A stretch of DNA of 64,000 bases from DASQDN01 sp963833675 (GTDB lineage: Bacteria; Acidobacteriota; Terriglobia; Bryobacterales; Bryobacteraceae), in contig CAWHYW010000018.1 of the NCBI GenBank assembly GCA_963833675.1, forward strand, positions 5,565 through 69,564, given 5' to 3'. Position numbers and translations under genes: made by a program. A model generated the notes under the pieces. The model had not been told where the DNA came from, did no database searches, and saw nothing but the letters and a program-made list of their open reading frames with translations. Below are positions 27,043 through 38,613 of this stretch, piece by piece; within the stretch, counting starts at the first letter, position 1; every line of letters begins with the position of its first letter.

Positions 27043-27678
27043 ATGGACCTTTCGGAACTGCGGCTAAGCTACACCAAGGCAGGGCTGGTGGAGAGCGACG
27101 CGGATCCTGATCCGGTGCGTCAGTTCGAAGTCTGGATGGATCAGGCGATGCTCTCCGATTTGTTGGAACCGAACGCGATGACTTTGGCTACCTGCGATTC
27201 CTCCGGTCAGCCCAACGGCCGCACGGTGCTCCTGAAAAGCTTCGACCGGGAGGGCTTCGTGTTCTACACGAACTATCAAAGTCGTAAGTCGCGCGAAATC
27301 GCGGAGAATAATGCCGTGTGTCTCCTTTTTTACTGGGGGCCGTTGGAGCGGCAGGTGCGCATCTTGGGCAAGGCTTCCCGCGTCTCGGAAACGGAATCCG
27401 ACGATTACTTTCGAACTCGTCCGATCGGCCACCAACTCGGCGCGTGGGCTTCGAATCAGAGCGTCATCATCCCGGGCAGGCAAGCGCTCGAAGAGAACCT
27501 CGCCCGAATCGCCAAGCGCTTCGAGCCGGGTCCTGTGCCGCGTCCTCCGCACTGGGGAGGGTTTCGCGTCACGCCTGACAGGTTTGAGTTCTGGCAGGGC
27601 CGATCCAATCGCCTTCACGATCGACTGGAATATGTACGGTCCGGCGACGGATGGACCATCCATCGACTGTCCCCTTAG
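27043..27678 (+). CDS. pdxH: Pyridoxamine 5'-phosphate oxidase
   Basis: 211 residues, the normal length. This FMN enzyme makes pyridoxal 5'-phosphate from the pyridoxine or pyridoxamine phosphates. Family motifs: AMTLATCDSSGQPNGRTVLLK, FVFYTNYQSRKSREI, LFYWGPLERQVRILGKA, IGHQLGAWASNQS, and the C-terminal FEFWQGRSNRLHDRL. It begins 7 bp after the receptor stop and so may be carried on the riboswitch-controlled message. It is convergent with the TolC gene with a gap of 1 bp. Confidence 0.95.
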   Translation: MDLSELRLSYTKAGLVESDADPDPVRQFEVWMDQAMLSDLLEPNAMTLATCDSSGQPNGRTVLLKSFDREGFVFYTNYQSRKSREIAENNAVCLLFYWGPLERQVRILGKASRVSETESDDYFRTRPIGHQLGAWASNQSVIIPGRQALEENLARIAKRFEPGPVPRPPHWGGFRVTPDRFEFWQGRSNRLHDRLEYVRSGDGWTIHRLSP

Positions 27679-27679
27679 C

Positions 27680-28957
27680 CTAGCGCAGGGCCGAAATGAT
27701 AGTACCCGTTTGCCGGAGCAAGTTCAGCTGCGCGCTCTCCACCGTGTGTAGAGCCTGGTAGTATGCCAACCACTTTTCGGTTTCAACGGCCCGCATTTCT
27801 TCCACTTGTCTCAATGACGCGCGGCCCTCTTCCGATTGGGACAGAAGAACCGAGATTTGCTCGCGCGCGAACTCCAGGTCGAGTTTGGCCACTTCTCTGG
27901 CAGATTCGGCTCTCCGCAAATCCTGCCAAGCCTTTCGCGTGTCCAGCGTCACACGATCTCGCATCGCATTCGCTTGCGTCCTGAGCCGGACGACCTCCAA
28001 GTCCGCCTGAACGGCTCTTGCTTTCGCTCCTTTGCCGGCGAACACCGGAAATTGAATCGATGCCCCGAGCTGCCCGTTATTGCGTGCGAATGTTCGGAAG
28101 TAATCTTCGTAATTGTTGTATTTTGCGAAGAGACCGTACTGCGCAATCAAGTCTATCTGCGGCAGCCACTCAGACCGGGCCGCGCGAGCTTCCAACCCTC
28201 GCGCCTGCATCGCCGATTCGATCCTCTGCACTTCCTTATTGTTTGCGAGTGCCGCATCGACGCTGGAAGCCTCGTCAACCGGCAGCTCCGGCGCCGGTGG
28301 CTCGTCCGGGGTCGCGCGCACCCGATCTTCCGGACCAAATCCAAGCACCACCGCAAGCGATGCCTCGCTCTGCTCGCGGATGCTCTCGAAATCCAGGAGC
28401 CGCTGCTGCGCTTGCGCGAGACGCAAAGCAGCACGCTTGGATTCGATCGGCAGTTCACGCCCCTCGCTTATCCGGGCCTCGACAGCGCCTGCCAGCTTCT
28501 CCGATGTGGCAATCAGTTGCCGCGCTGTCTCGGCCCCTCGGCTGTTCCGCTGCGCTTCGAGATACAGCAGCGCAGTCCGGTGCGCAACGTCCTCCCGCCG
28601 CGTAGCGGTATCAATCGTCGCTCCACGAGCATTCTCCCGAGCGGCGGCGATCTCATAGCTCTTCGGCTTGTTGTAAAGAGTCTGAATCGCACGAGCCTGA
28701 AATACCGAGGGAGCGGATCCCTCGACGCTCATGGGAAAACCGCTGGTGTAAGCCAGTCCGCTACCGACTACGACCTTGGGACTGAACGGGTCCTTCGCGA
28801 TTCGGACTGCTTCCTGCGCTTTCTGCTCATCCAGGCGAGCCATCACGATCTCCGGATTCTGCCGAATCGCCATGTCCACCGCCTGCCGCAGCGTCATCGT
28901 GTGCGTCTCCGCGTAGAGACTCGAAGCAATCAGCAGGAGAGCGAAGGATCGTCCCAT
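27680..28957 (-). CDS. TolC-family outer-membrane efflux protein
   Basis: 425 residues with a signal peptide (MGRSFALLLIASSLYA). Two alpha-helical halves carry the family pattern: MTLRQAVDMAIRQNPEIVMARL near the N-terminus, long Ala/Glu/Arg-rich coiled coils (ARISEGRELPIESKRAALRLAQAQQRLL), AARSEWLPQIDLIAQYGLF, and a second coil ending LASYQALHTVESAQLNLL-type. No membrane-fusion or pump genes are adjacent. It is the last gene of a likely four-gene minus-strand operon starting at miaB. Confidence 0.87.
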   Translation of the reverse strand: MGRSFALLLIASSLYAETHTMTLRQAVDMAIRQNPEIVMARLDEQKAQEAVRIAKDPFSPKVVVGSGLAYTSGFPMSVEGSAPSVFQARAIQTLYNKPKSYEIAAARENARGATIDTATRREDVAHRTALLYLEAQRNSRGAETARQLIATSEKLAGAVEARISEGRELPIESKRAALRLAQAQQRLLDFESIREQSEASLAVVLGFGPEDRVRATPDEPPAPELPVDEASSVDAALANNKEVQRIESAMQARGLEARAARSEWLPQIDLIAQYGLFAKYNNYEDYFRTFARNNGQLGASIQFPVFAGKGAKARAVQADLEVVRLRTQANAMRDRVTLDTRKAWQDLRRAESAREVAKLDLEFAREQISVLLSQSEEGRASLRQVEEMRAVETEKWLAYYQALHTVESAQLNLLRQTGTIISALR

Positions 28958-28998
28958 AACTCATGGTAGGACGCCCGTTCACTCGGTCCGGTTATCGG

Positions 28999-29298
28999 TC
29001 AATCAGAAAGTGCAGCCTCGAGATCGCGCTGAAACAAGCGAAGCCGTTCGATGTCGGATTCGGTCGCCGGCTGTTCGAAGCCCTTTGCTACAAAGAAGGC
29101 GGACCCATTCTTCCAGACGAGAGGCGCCATCCCTTTATCGCTCAAAAGGCCTGCGGAGCCAATCCTGCCGAACGTGTCTTTCACGCGTTCCACCAGGGCG
29201 ATGAAGCCATCGCGCTCGAATACAAAATGAGTGGTGATCTCCGGTAAAGCTAGTAATTGGATGTTCGCGCCGACGAGTTTCTGGAATTTCTCCGTCAT
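28999..29298 (-). CDS. Small protein coupled to the bifunctional nuclease gene, unknown function
   Basis: 99 residues, no signal peptide. MTEKFQKLVGANIQLLALPEITTHFVFERDGFIALVERV is followed by a compact alpha/beta-looking remainder (GSAGLLSDKGMAPLVWKNGSAFFVAKG). Its ATG overlaps the nuclease stop as TAATG, a strong sign of translational coupling. No family is recognised with certainty. Confidence 0.75.
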   Translation of the reverse strand: MTEKFQKLVGANIQLLALPEITTHFVFERDGFIALVERVKDTFGRIGSAGLLSDKGMAPLVWKNGSAFFVAKGFEQPATESDIERLRLFQRDLEAALSD

Positions 29299-29783
29299 TA
29301 CATCTTGTAGCGGCCGAGGTCCTCGTCATTCAGGCCTTCGAGCCACTTACGTAATTCATCGCTCTGAACCTTCTCGTTAACCGTGTTGGTCAGCTTTGAT
29401 GTCTTCAAAACCGTGTCTTCGACGTAGATCGGGCAATCCAGACGCAGCGCCAACGCCAAAGCGTCGCTAGGACGTGAATCGATGCTGATCAGTTCACCAC
29501 CGCGCTCAAGCCAGATCAACGCATAGAACGTGTCGTCCTTCAAATCACTGACGACAACCTTTCGCACTCCTGTCTCGAGTCCCAACAGAACAGTCTTCAG
29601 CAGATCGTGTGTCATCGGCCGCGGTGTCGAGACCTTTTCGATCTCGAGCGCGATCGCGTTTGCTTCAAAGATGCCGACCCAGATCGGCAAGACCGTGTTG
29701 CCATTGACATCTTTAAGTACTACGATGGGCATCTGCGTAACAGGGTCCATCGTCAGTCCGCGAATCTTCATCTCGACTTCCAT
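29298..29783 (-). CDS. Bifunctional nuclease family protein (DUF151)
   Basis: 161 residues from ATG 29783 (MEVEMKIRGLTMDPVTQMPIV). The family core is clear: VLPIWVGIFEANAIALEIE, RPMTHDLLKTVLLGL, FYALIWLE, and the diagnostic SIDSRPSDALALALRLDCPIYV. DUF151 proteins are reported as bifunctional DNase/RNases in plants, and the bacterial role is unsettled. AAGGAG lies 13-14 bases before this ATG, somewhat far, so the start could be a few codons off. It lies 28 bp after miaB. Confidence 0.88.
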   Translation of the reverse strand: MEVEMKIRGLTMDPVTQMPIVVLKDVNGNTVLPIWVGIFEANAIALEIEKVSTPRPMTHDLLKTVLLGLETGVRKVVVSDLKDDTFYALIWLERGGELISIDSRPSDALALALRLDCPIYVEDTVLKTSKLTNTVNEKVQSDELRKWLEGLNDEDLGRYKM

Positions 29784-29811
29784 TGCAGCGGCGGGGCTCC
29801 TTGATTCAAGT

Positions 29812-31135
29812 TTACTGCACGCAGAGGGATTCACCCACAAGCGAGTTGGCGCCTGCGCGCGTCACTCTCACCTGAAGGTACTTCCCCACGAGCGATTCGT
29901 GGTTGGTCGGAGCGCTATGGTGAAAATTGAGCGTCTTATTCTGCGAGGTGCGGCCAATCCACTGGCCGGTGGCCTTGTTGAAACCTTCGACATGGACTTC
30001 GTTTACTTCGCCCACGTACTTGGCGTTGAGCCGAATCTGAATCGCCCGCTGCCGCTCCTGAACAATCTGTAATCGCCGGCTCTTTTCTTCTTCAGGGATA
30101 TGATCCTCGAGCTGAAGAGCAGGGGTATTCGGCCGTTTCGAATATTTGAAAGAGAAGACGGAATCGTACTCCACCTGATCCAGCAGGTCCAGCGTTGCCT
30201 GGAAATCGTCCTCGGTCTCTCCAGGAAATCCGACAATGATATCGGTGCTGATCGCGATATTCCGGTGAGAACGCTTCATCCATTCAATGCGCCGCATGTA
30301 TTCGTCGCGGCTGTACAAGCCGCTGCATCCGGTCCAGCACGCGCGATGATCCCGACTGCACGGGCAGATGCACGTAATTGCACAACGCCGGATTCTCGTC
30401 GATAGCATCAACGATATCTTTGACGAAATCGCGCGGATGCGAGGTAGTGAAGCTGACGCGCCGAATTCCCGGGACCTTGCCCACTGCTCGTAGCAGTTGC
30501 GCGAAATCTAAACCAGCAGGGGACGGATCGCGATAGCTGTTCACATTCTGGCCAAGCAATTGAATTACGGTAAAGCCCTGCTCGGCCAACTGGTGCGCTT
30601 CCCGAAGCACACTCTCCGAGGTACGGCTCCGTTCCGGGCCGCGTGTGAACGGCACTACGCAGTACGCGCACGACTTGTCGCAGCCTTCGATGATCGTGAT
30701 GTACGCCTTGTGCGGATTGTCCCGGCGCGTTACCGGCGTCTCGAATGCTTCGTCCGTGTCCAGGCTCAGACCGGTTACTCGCTTGGCGCCGGTCTCCAAT
30801 TGCACCAGCAATTCGGGCAGCTTGTTATAGCTGGCCGAGCCGACAACCATGCTCACATGGGGGGCGCGATCAAAAATCTTCGCGCCTTCCTGCTGGGCTA
30901 CGCAGCCCAAAACCGCAAAGGTTTTACCCGCATGCTCCCGCTTGAACTGATCCAGCCGGTGGAATACCTTCTGTTCGGCCTTATCTCGAATACTGCAAGT
31001 GTTGTACAGCAGCAGATCCGCTTCGGAAGCGGTCTCCACTTGTGAGTAGCCGCGCGCCAGCAGCGTCCCGATGACCTTCTCAGAGTCATGGACATTCATC
31101 TGGCAGCCGAAGGTCTCGATGTAAAACTTCTTCAT
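29812..31135 (-). CDS. miaB: tRNA-2-methylthio-N6-dimethylallyladenosine synthase (one apparent frameshift)
   Basis: A radical-SAM methylthiotransferase modifying A37 of tRNAs reading UNN codons. The N-terminal cluster ligands are in FYIETFGCQMNVHDSE, YNTCSIRDKAEQ and AVLGCVAQQEG. The radical-SAM cluster is CDKSCAYC in IIEGCDKSCAYCVVPFTRG, and VQSGSSRVLDRMQR follows. At about 30315 one extra T (CGGCTTGTAC) shifts the frame, after which YSRDEYMRRIEWMKRSH and TDIIVGFPGETEDDF continue. The TRAM domain (NEVHVEGF...GRTSQNK) closes the protein. Total length is about 440 residues, normal for MiaB. Confidence 0.93.
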
Positions 31136-31144
31136 TGGCCCTGT

Positions 31145-31156
31145 CTCCTTATTATA
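31145..31156 (-). promoter_or_regulatory. TATAAT box and AAGGAG ribosome site before miaB
   Basis: On the minus strand TATAAT (31151-31156) is followed directly by AAGGAG (31145-31150) and then, nine bases on, the ATG. The box would give an almost leaderless transcript, and no good -35 lies 17 bases further up, so the promoter call is tentative. The ribosome site is convincing. Confidence 0.45.
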
Positions 31157-31299
31157 AGTAGCTAAACAGAGACAGCCGCAAAGGAGGAGTGATAAGGTGT
31201 CACCTAGTACTCATTCGCGACGAACCGTGAGATCTCAGGTAAGAATTCGTGTCACACACTTTGAGGCCACGGTGTCTATGGATGGATCACCACTGTTCT

Positions 31300-34200
31300 A
31301 TGAAAAAGGCCACTGCCAGCGCTCCACCCCTTGAATCTGTCGATTCCCGGCTGCTTCTCAAGTCATTAACAGCTCTTAAGAAAGGCGATTTTTCGACGCG
31401 ACTCCCGTTCGATCAGACCGGCGTTGCCGGAAAGGTTTATGACGCTCTGAACGAGGTCATAGAACTGAACGAGCGCATGATGATCGAACTTGAGCGAATC
31501 AGTCGCGCCGTCGGTAAAGAAGGCAAGATCAACCAGCGAGCCAACCTCGGGAACGTGGGTGGCGCATGGTCTTCGATGATCGATGGGGTCAACGGTCTCA
31601 TCACCGACCTGATGCAGCCTTCGACCGAGATCGCCCGAGTCATCGGCGCGGTCGCGAAAGGTGATCTGACGCAGCAGATGCCGCTCGAGGTGGACGGGCG
31701 GCCGCTGAAGGGTGAATTCATGCGCACCGCCAAGGTGGTCAACACCATGGTGGATCAGCTCAATTCCTTCGCCTCCGAAGTAACGCGCGTGGCCCGCGAA
31801 GTAGGAACGGAAGGGAAACTCGGCGGTCAGGCGCAAGTGAAAGGCGTGGCGGGAACCTGGAAAGATCTCACGGACTCGGTGAATTCGATGGCGTCGAACC
31901 TCACTGCTCAGGTCCGTAACATCGCCGAAGTGACGACGGCTGTGGCGAACGGCGATCTCTCGAGGAAGATCACCGTTGATGTGCGCGGCGAGATCCTCGA
32001 TCTCAAGTCGACGATCAACACGATGGTCGACCAGCTTAGCTCTTTCGGTTCGGAAGTGACGCGCGTGGCCCGCGAAGTCGGCACCGAAGGGAAGCTTGGC
32101 GGTCAGGCGATCGTGAAGGGTGTCGGCGGCGTCTGGAAGGATCTGACCGATTCGGTCAACTTCATGGCCGGCAACCTAACGTCCCAGGTTCGTAACATCG
32201 CGCAGGTGACTACGGCGGTCGCCCGCGGCGACCTTTCCACCAAGATCACCGTTGATGCGCAAGGGCGAAATTCTGGAGCTGAAGAACACCGTCAACACGA
32301 TGGTGGATCAGCTAAACGGGTTCGCAGGTGAAGTCACGCGCGTGGCCCGCGAAGTGGGTACGGAAGGCGAACTCGGTGGTCAGGCGGATGTGCGAGGCGT
32401 AGGCGGCGTCTGGAAAGATCTGACGGATTCGGTCAACTTCATGGCCGGCAATCTCACATCTCAGGTGCGTAACATCGCGCAAGTCGCGACGGCCGTTGCC
32501 CGAGGCGATCTTTCGACAAAGATCACGGTCGATGCGCGCGGTGAAATTCTGGAGCTGAAGAACACCTTAAACACGATGGTGGACCAGCTCAACGCGTTCG
32601 CGGGCGAAGTCACGCGCGTGGCGCGCGAAGTCGGTACGGAAGGAAAACTCGGCGGTCAGGCGGATGTGAAGGGTGTCACCGGCGTCTGGAAGGACTTGAC
32701 GGAATCAGTGAACTCGATGGCGTCGAACCTGACGTCTCAGGTTCGTAACATCGCCGAAGTGACGACGGCGGTCGCAAAGGGCGATCTCTCACGCAAGATC
32801 ACCGTCGATGTGCGCGGCGAAATCTCAGAGCTGAAGAACACGATCAACACGATGGTGGACCAGCTCAATGCGTTCGCCGGCGAAGTTACGCGCGTGGCGC
32901 GCGAAGTGGGTACGGAAGGAAAGCTCGGCGGTCAGGCGGACGTGAAAGGAGTCGGCGGTGTCTGGAAGGACCTGACCGATTCGGTGAACTCGATGGCGTC
33001 GAACCTTACGGCCCAGGTTCGTAACATCGCCGAAGTGACGACTGCGGTCGCAAACGGCGACCTTTCGCGCAAGATCACGGTGCAAGTCCGAGGCGAAATT
33101 CTCGAGCTGAAGAACACGATCAACACGATGGTGGACCAGCTCAACGCCTTCGGCTCGGAAGTTACTCGCGTGGCGCGCGAAGTGGGTACGGAAGGAAAGC
33201 TCGGCGGTCAGGCGGATGTAAAAGGAGTCGGCGGTGTTTGGAAAGACCTGACCGATTCGGTGAACTCGATGGCTTCGAACCTGACCAACCAGGTGCGTAA
33301 CATCGCGGAAGTCACAACGGCGGTTGCGAACGGCGACCTTTCCCGAAAGATCACCGTCGATGTGCGCGGTGAGATTCTCGAGCTGAAGAACACCATCAAC
33401 ACGATGGTGGACCAGTTAAATGCGTTCGCGGGCGAAGTAACGCGCGTGGCGCGCGAGGTCGGTACGGAAGGAAAGCTCGGTGGTCAGGCGTTAGTGAAGG
33501 GAGTTGCCGGAGTCTGGAAGGATCTGACGGACTCGGTGAACTCGATGGCCTCGAACCTTACGGCGCAGGTCCGCAACATCGCGCAAGTGACGACCGCCGT
33601 CGCAAACGGCGACCTCTCCCGAAAGATCACCGTTGATGTTCGAGGCGAGATTCTCGAGCTGAAGATCACCATCAACACGATGGTGGACCAGCTCAACAGC
33701 TTCGCATCGGAAGTTACACGCGTGGCGCGCGAAGTCGGTACGGAAGGAAAGCTCGGCGGTCAGGCGGAAGTGAAGGGGGTTGCGGGCACATGGAAGGATC
33801 TGACGGACTCGGTGAACTCGATGGGTTCGAACCTCACCGGTCAGGTCCGAAACATCGCTGAAGTGACTACGGCGGTTGCCAGAGGCGACCTCTCCCGTAA
33901 GATCACGGTCGATGCGAAGGGCGAGATTCTGGAGCTGAAGAACACCATCAACACGATGGTGGATCAGCTCAATGCGTTCGCGAGCGAAGTCACGCGCGTG
34001 GCGCGCGAAGTCGGTACCGAAGGGAAGCTGGCGGGCAGGCGGAAGTGAAGGGTGTTGGCGGTGTCTGGAAGGACCTCACCGATTCGGTGAACTTCATGGC
34101 CGGCAATCTTACCGCTCAGGTGCGTAACATCGCCGAAGTGACGACGGCGGTTGCTAACGGCGACCTTTCTCGAAAGATCACGGTCGATGTACGCGGGGAA

Positions 34201-37200
34201 ATTCTGGAGCTGAAGAACACGATCAACACGATGGTGGATCAGCTCAATGCGTTCGCCGGCGAAGTCACGCGCGTGGCGCGCGAAGTAGGTACAGAAGGAA
34301 AGCTCGGTGGCCAAGCCGAAGTGCAGGGGTGTTGCCGGTACCTGGAAAGATCTCACGGATTCGGTAAATTCGATGGCATCGAACCTCACTGCGCAGGTCC
34401 GAAACATTGCTGAGGTGACGACCGCCGTTGCGCGAGGCGATCTCTCCCGCAAGATCACGGTCGATGTGCGCGGGGAAATTCTGGAGCTGAAGAACACCAT
34501 TAACACGATGGTGGACCAGCTCAATGCCTTTGCATCCGAAGTCACACGCGTAGCGCGCGAAGTCGGCACGGAAGGAAAACTCGGAGGTCAGGCTGACGTG
34601 AAAGGCGTCGGCGGCACATGGAAAGATCTCACCGATTCGGTGAACTACATGGCGTCGAACCTTACCGCGCAGGTCCGTAATATCGCGGAAGTGACAACGG
34701 CTGTCGCCAACGGGGACCTTTCGCGAAAGATCACCGTCGATGTGCGCGGCGAAATTTCGGAGTTGAAGAACACGATCAACACGATGGTGGACCAGCTCAA
34801 TGCGTTCGCGGGCGAAGTCACTCGCGTGGCGCGTGAAGTCGGTACCGAAGGAAAGCTTGGCGGCCAGGCCATCGTGAAAGGAGTCGCCGGCGTTTGGAAG
34901 GACCTGACGGATTCGGTGAACTCGATGGCATCGAATCTTACCGCGCAGGTCCGTAACATCGCCCAGGTGACGACAGCCGTCGCGAATGGAGATCTCTCCC
35001 GCAAGATCACGGTCGATGTGCGCGGGGAGATTCTGGAGCTGAAGAACACGATCAATACGATGGTGGATCAGCTCAACAGCTTCGCTTCGGAAGTCACCCG
35101 CGTGGCTCGCGAAGTAGGAACTGAAGGGAAACTCGGCGGCCAGGCAGATGTGCGCGGTGTTGCCGGAACCTGGAAGGATCTCACCGATTCGGTGAACCAG
35201 ATGGCCGGCAACCTCACGACTCAGGTTCGTGGTATCGCCAAAGTCGTGACAGCGGTTGCGAACGGCGATCTGAAGCGCAAGCTCGTCCTCGAAACGAAGG
35301 GCGAGATCGCAGAACTGGCCGACACCATCAACGGAATGATCGACACGCTAGCTGTGTTCGCCGATCAGGTCACCACGGTAGCCCGAGAGGTGGGTACGGA
35401 AGGAAAGCTCGGCGGTCAGGCCCGCGTGCCGGGAACAGCCGGTATCTGGAAAGACCTGACTGACTCGGTGAACCAGATGGCTGCAACGCTCACCACTCAG
35501 GTGCGCGCGATTGCGGAAGTGGCCACCGCGGTGACAAAGGGTGACCTGACGCGATCGATTGCGGTCGATGCCCAGGGCGAAGTCGCATCGCTGAAGGACA
35601 ACATCAACCAGATGATCGCGAACTTGAGGGAAACGACCCTCAAGAACAGCGAACAGGACTGGCTGAAGACCAACGTCGCTCGATTCACCCGCATGCTGCA
35701 AGGCCAGCGCGATCTGCTGACCGTCAGCCGCACTGTTCTGTCCGAACTTGCGCCGCTGGTCAATGCGCAGCACGGGACCTTCTATATAAATGATGCGGGC
35801 GAAGAGGAATCTCTCCTCAAGCTCATCGCAAGTTACGCGTATAAGGAGAGGAAGAGCCTCGCGCAGCAGTTCCACTACGGGGAAGGCTTGGTCGGGCAAT
35901 GCGCGCTCGAGAAGGAAAGCATTCTGCTTACGCAAGTCCCGTCCGACTATATCCGCATCAATTCGGGCTTGGGTGAAGCGACGCCGCTCAACATCATCGT
36001 ATTGCCAGTCCTGTTCGAAGGCCAGGTGAAGGCAGTCATTGAATTGGCCTCGTTCAGCCGTTTCAATGAAGTCCATCTCGCCTTCCTCGATCAATTAGTC
36101 GAAAGCATGGGTATCGTGCTCAACACCATCGAAGCAACCATGCGGACGGAGCAACTGCTGAAGCAGTCGCAAGCTCTTACCGAGGAACTACAAAGCCAGC
36201 AACAGGAACTCACAGAAGGTAACCGACGGTTAGAGACGCAGGCCCGAACGCTCCAGCAATCGGAGGAACTGTTACGCCAGCAGCAGGAAGAGCTGCAGAG
36301 TACCAATATGGAGCTGCAGGACAAGGCAGCCCAGCTTGCCGAGCAGAACGCGGAAGTGGAGCGGAAGAACCGCGAAGTCGAGCAGGCCAAGCAAGCTCTG
36401 GAAGACAAGGCGGAACAACTCGCGTTGATCTCCAAGTACAAGTCCGAGTTCCTCGCCAACATGTCGCATGAACTCAGGACTCCGCTCAACAGTCTGCTTA
36501 TTCTGGCCAAAGTTTTGGCGGAGAACTCCGAAGGCAAGCTCTCACCGAAGCAGGTGAAGTTCGCGGAAACGATCTATTCCGCGGGTACCGATCTGCTGGC
36601 CCTCATCAACGACATTCTCGATCTGTCGAAGATCGAGTCCGGCATGATGGCCGTGGAGGTGGAGGATGTTCTCTTCACCGATATTCGCGATTACGTGGTC
36701 CGGACTTTCCGTCACGTGGCGGAGGGCAAGAGTCTGCTGCTGAATGTCGAACTTGATAACGATCTGCCGAAGGTGATGGCAACCGATATCAAACGTCTGC
36801 AGCAGGTACTGAAGAACCTGCTCTCGAACGCATTGAAGTTCACCGAAGAAGGAAGTGTGCAGATGCGGGTCCGGCGGGTAGATTCAGGCTGGAACCCCGA
36901 GAATGAAATCCTGAATAGCGCCCGGAATGTTCTGGCGTTTGAGGTGTCCGATACCGGCATCGGAATCCCGGATGACAAACAACAGCTCATTTGGGAGGCC
37001 TTCCGCCAAGCCGATGGCACCACGAGCCGCAAGTACGGTGGAACGGGGCTGGGCCTCTCGATCAGCCGCGAGATTGCGCGACTGCTGGGTGGAGAAATTC
37101 ACCTTGAAAGCACGCCCGGGGTTGGCAGCACATTTACGATGTATCTGCCCCAGACCTACGTTCCCATCGCCGAGGAGCGCCGGCGACAACAAGCTCGTGT

Positions 37201-38599
37201 AGCGCTACTCGAGAAGAAGGCCGTTCGAGGCGACCTCGGCGAAATTCAGCGGTCGGCTGCAGCCGGTCAAAACGGCGCAGACTCCGGAGCGGAAACCAAC
37301 AACCAAAATGAAATCCTCACGCTTCAAGAAACGCCGATCCTGCTGGCAAGCGATATCGTCGATGACCGGACCACGTTGGTTCCGGGGGACAAGATCATTC
37401 TGATTATCGAGGACGATGTGCGCTTCATCCCTCTTTTGATGGAACTGGGGCGCGAGCGCGGTTTTCGGTGTGTGGTCGCTCCCAGAGGCGATAAGGGTCT
37501 AATGCTCGCGAGGGAGCTCCGGCCCGCCGCGATCACGCTGGATATACGGCTACCGGATATGGCTGGTTGGCTGGTGCTCAGCCGATTGAAGTATGACCCG
37601 GCTACTCGCCACATTCCAGTTCATGTCATCTCGGTGGATGAAGACTATCGGCGCGGCCTTGCTTTGGGAGCTGAATCGTATCTCGAGAAGACGCAGGATG
37701 CGGAAGCGCTCCGTGGGACTTTCGATCGGATCCAGAGGTCGGTGCGAGATTCAGTCCACCTCCTCCTCCTTGTCGATGCGGAGGAGACCCGAAGAAAAGA
37801 AACGACGGAGTTAATCGGTGACAATGGCGATGTCCTTACGACTGCCGTGACTACTGGCGAAGAAGCAATCCTTCAGGCGCAGATGACGGAGTTTGAGTGC
37901 GCGGTAATCACGCCGCCGGTCGCGGACATGACTGTTCCAGAGCTTGTGGAAAAAATCCAGAAACAGGCCGGGCGGCCGGAGCTTCCAACCATCGTATACG
38001 TGGCCGGGGGTCTGGGTCGAGAAGAAGAACATGAGTTACGCCGTGCTTGCGAAACGGCCGTGATCAAAACTGTAGCTACGAGGGAACGCCTGCTCGAGGA
38101 GACGGCCGTATTCCTGAACAGAAAAGACGAGGATCTGACCGAAGAGCAAAAGACAATTATCCAAGAAGCTCGGAATAAGGATGCGATACTCAGCGGCGGT
38201 AAAGTGTTAATTGTGGATGACGATGTCCGCAATATCTTCGCTTTAACCAGCGGCCTGGAGCGGCACAGATTGACAGTTTTCCATGCTGAAAGCGGCAAGG
38301 CGGGGATTGAGATGTTGAAGCAAAACCCGGAAATCGATCTTGTGCTGATGGATATCATGATGCCGGAGATGGATGGGTACGAGACGACCCGCGCGATGCG
38401 AGCGTATACGGAGTTCAGAAATCTGCCGATCATCGCTCTGACCGCGAAAGCGATGAAGGGCGACCGGGAAAAATGCATCGAAGCGGGCGCTTCCGACTAT
38501 ATTCCTAAGCCCATTGTTCTGGAAGAGCTGGTGGCTCTGCTTCGCGTTTGGCTGCCCCAGGTGAATGCGCAAACGACCATGGAAGCAGTGGGCGAATGA
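31300..38599 (+). CDS. Giant soluble HAMP-array hybrid histidine kinase (three apparent frameshifts)
   Basis: About 2,430 residues once four frames are joined at about 32262, 34032 and 34325. There is no membrane segment. Order: about 16 HAMP units in tandem (31380-35640), GAF (about 35690-36130), a long Gln/Glu coiled coil (36150-36440), HisKA with FLANMSHELRTPLN (about 36450), HATPase (NLLSNALKFT, DTGIGI, GGTGLGLSI), receiver 1 (TLDIRLPDMAGW), a degenerate receiver 2 (37750-38110, ITPPVAD where the acceptor should be), and receiver 3 (LVLMDIMMPEMDGYE, ALTAKAMKGDREKC). It resembles the HAMP-repeat group III kinases (fungal Nik1/Os1), with more repeats. ATG 31300 is chosen; GTG 31249 adds 17 residues. 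Confidence 0.88.
31700..35620 (+). repeat. Tandem 276-bp repeats encoding HAMP units
   Basis: A 92-codon unit recurs at a 276-bp spacing. It contains NTMVDQLNAFAGEVTRVAREVGTEG, then KDLTDSVNSMASNLT, then QVRNIAEVTTAVANGDLSRKITVDVRGEI. ATCAACACGATGGTGGACCAG is nearly constant at about 33119, 33395 and 33671. About 13 close copies occur; the first unit (GDLTQQMPLEV) and the last two (GDLKRKLVLET, GDLTRSIAVDA) have drifted most. Near-identity of inner copies suggests expansion or homogenisation by recombination. Confidence 0.92.
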
Positions 38600-38613
38600 C
38601 GGTGAAGGAAAGC

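Noticed and set aside
27836..28969. 377-residue plus-strand frame
   Set aside because: It is antisense to an intact TolC gene with clear family motifs.
31366..35055. Long minus-strand open frames across the HAMP repeats (for example 31366-31836, 33964-34569, 34645-35055)
   Set aside because: They recur with the repeats as antisense images, have Arg/Ser/Thr shadow composition and no ribosome sites.
31700..35620. Regular tandem repeats considered as a CRISPR or satellite array
   Set aside because: The 276-bp period is a multiple of three, lacks unique spacers, and encodes a coherent HAMP protein.
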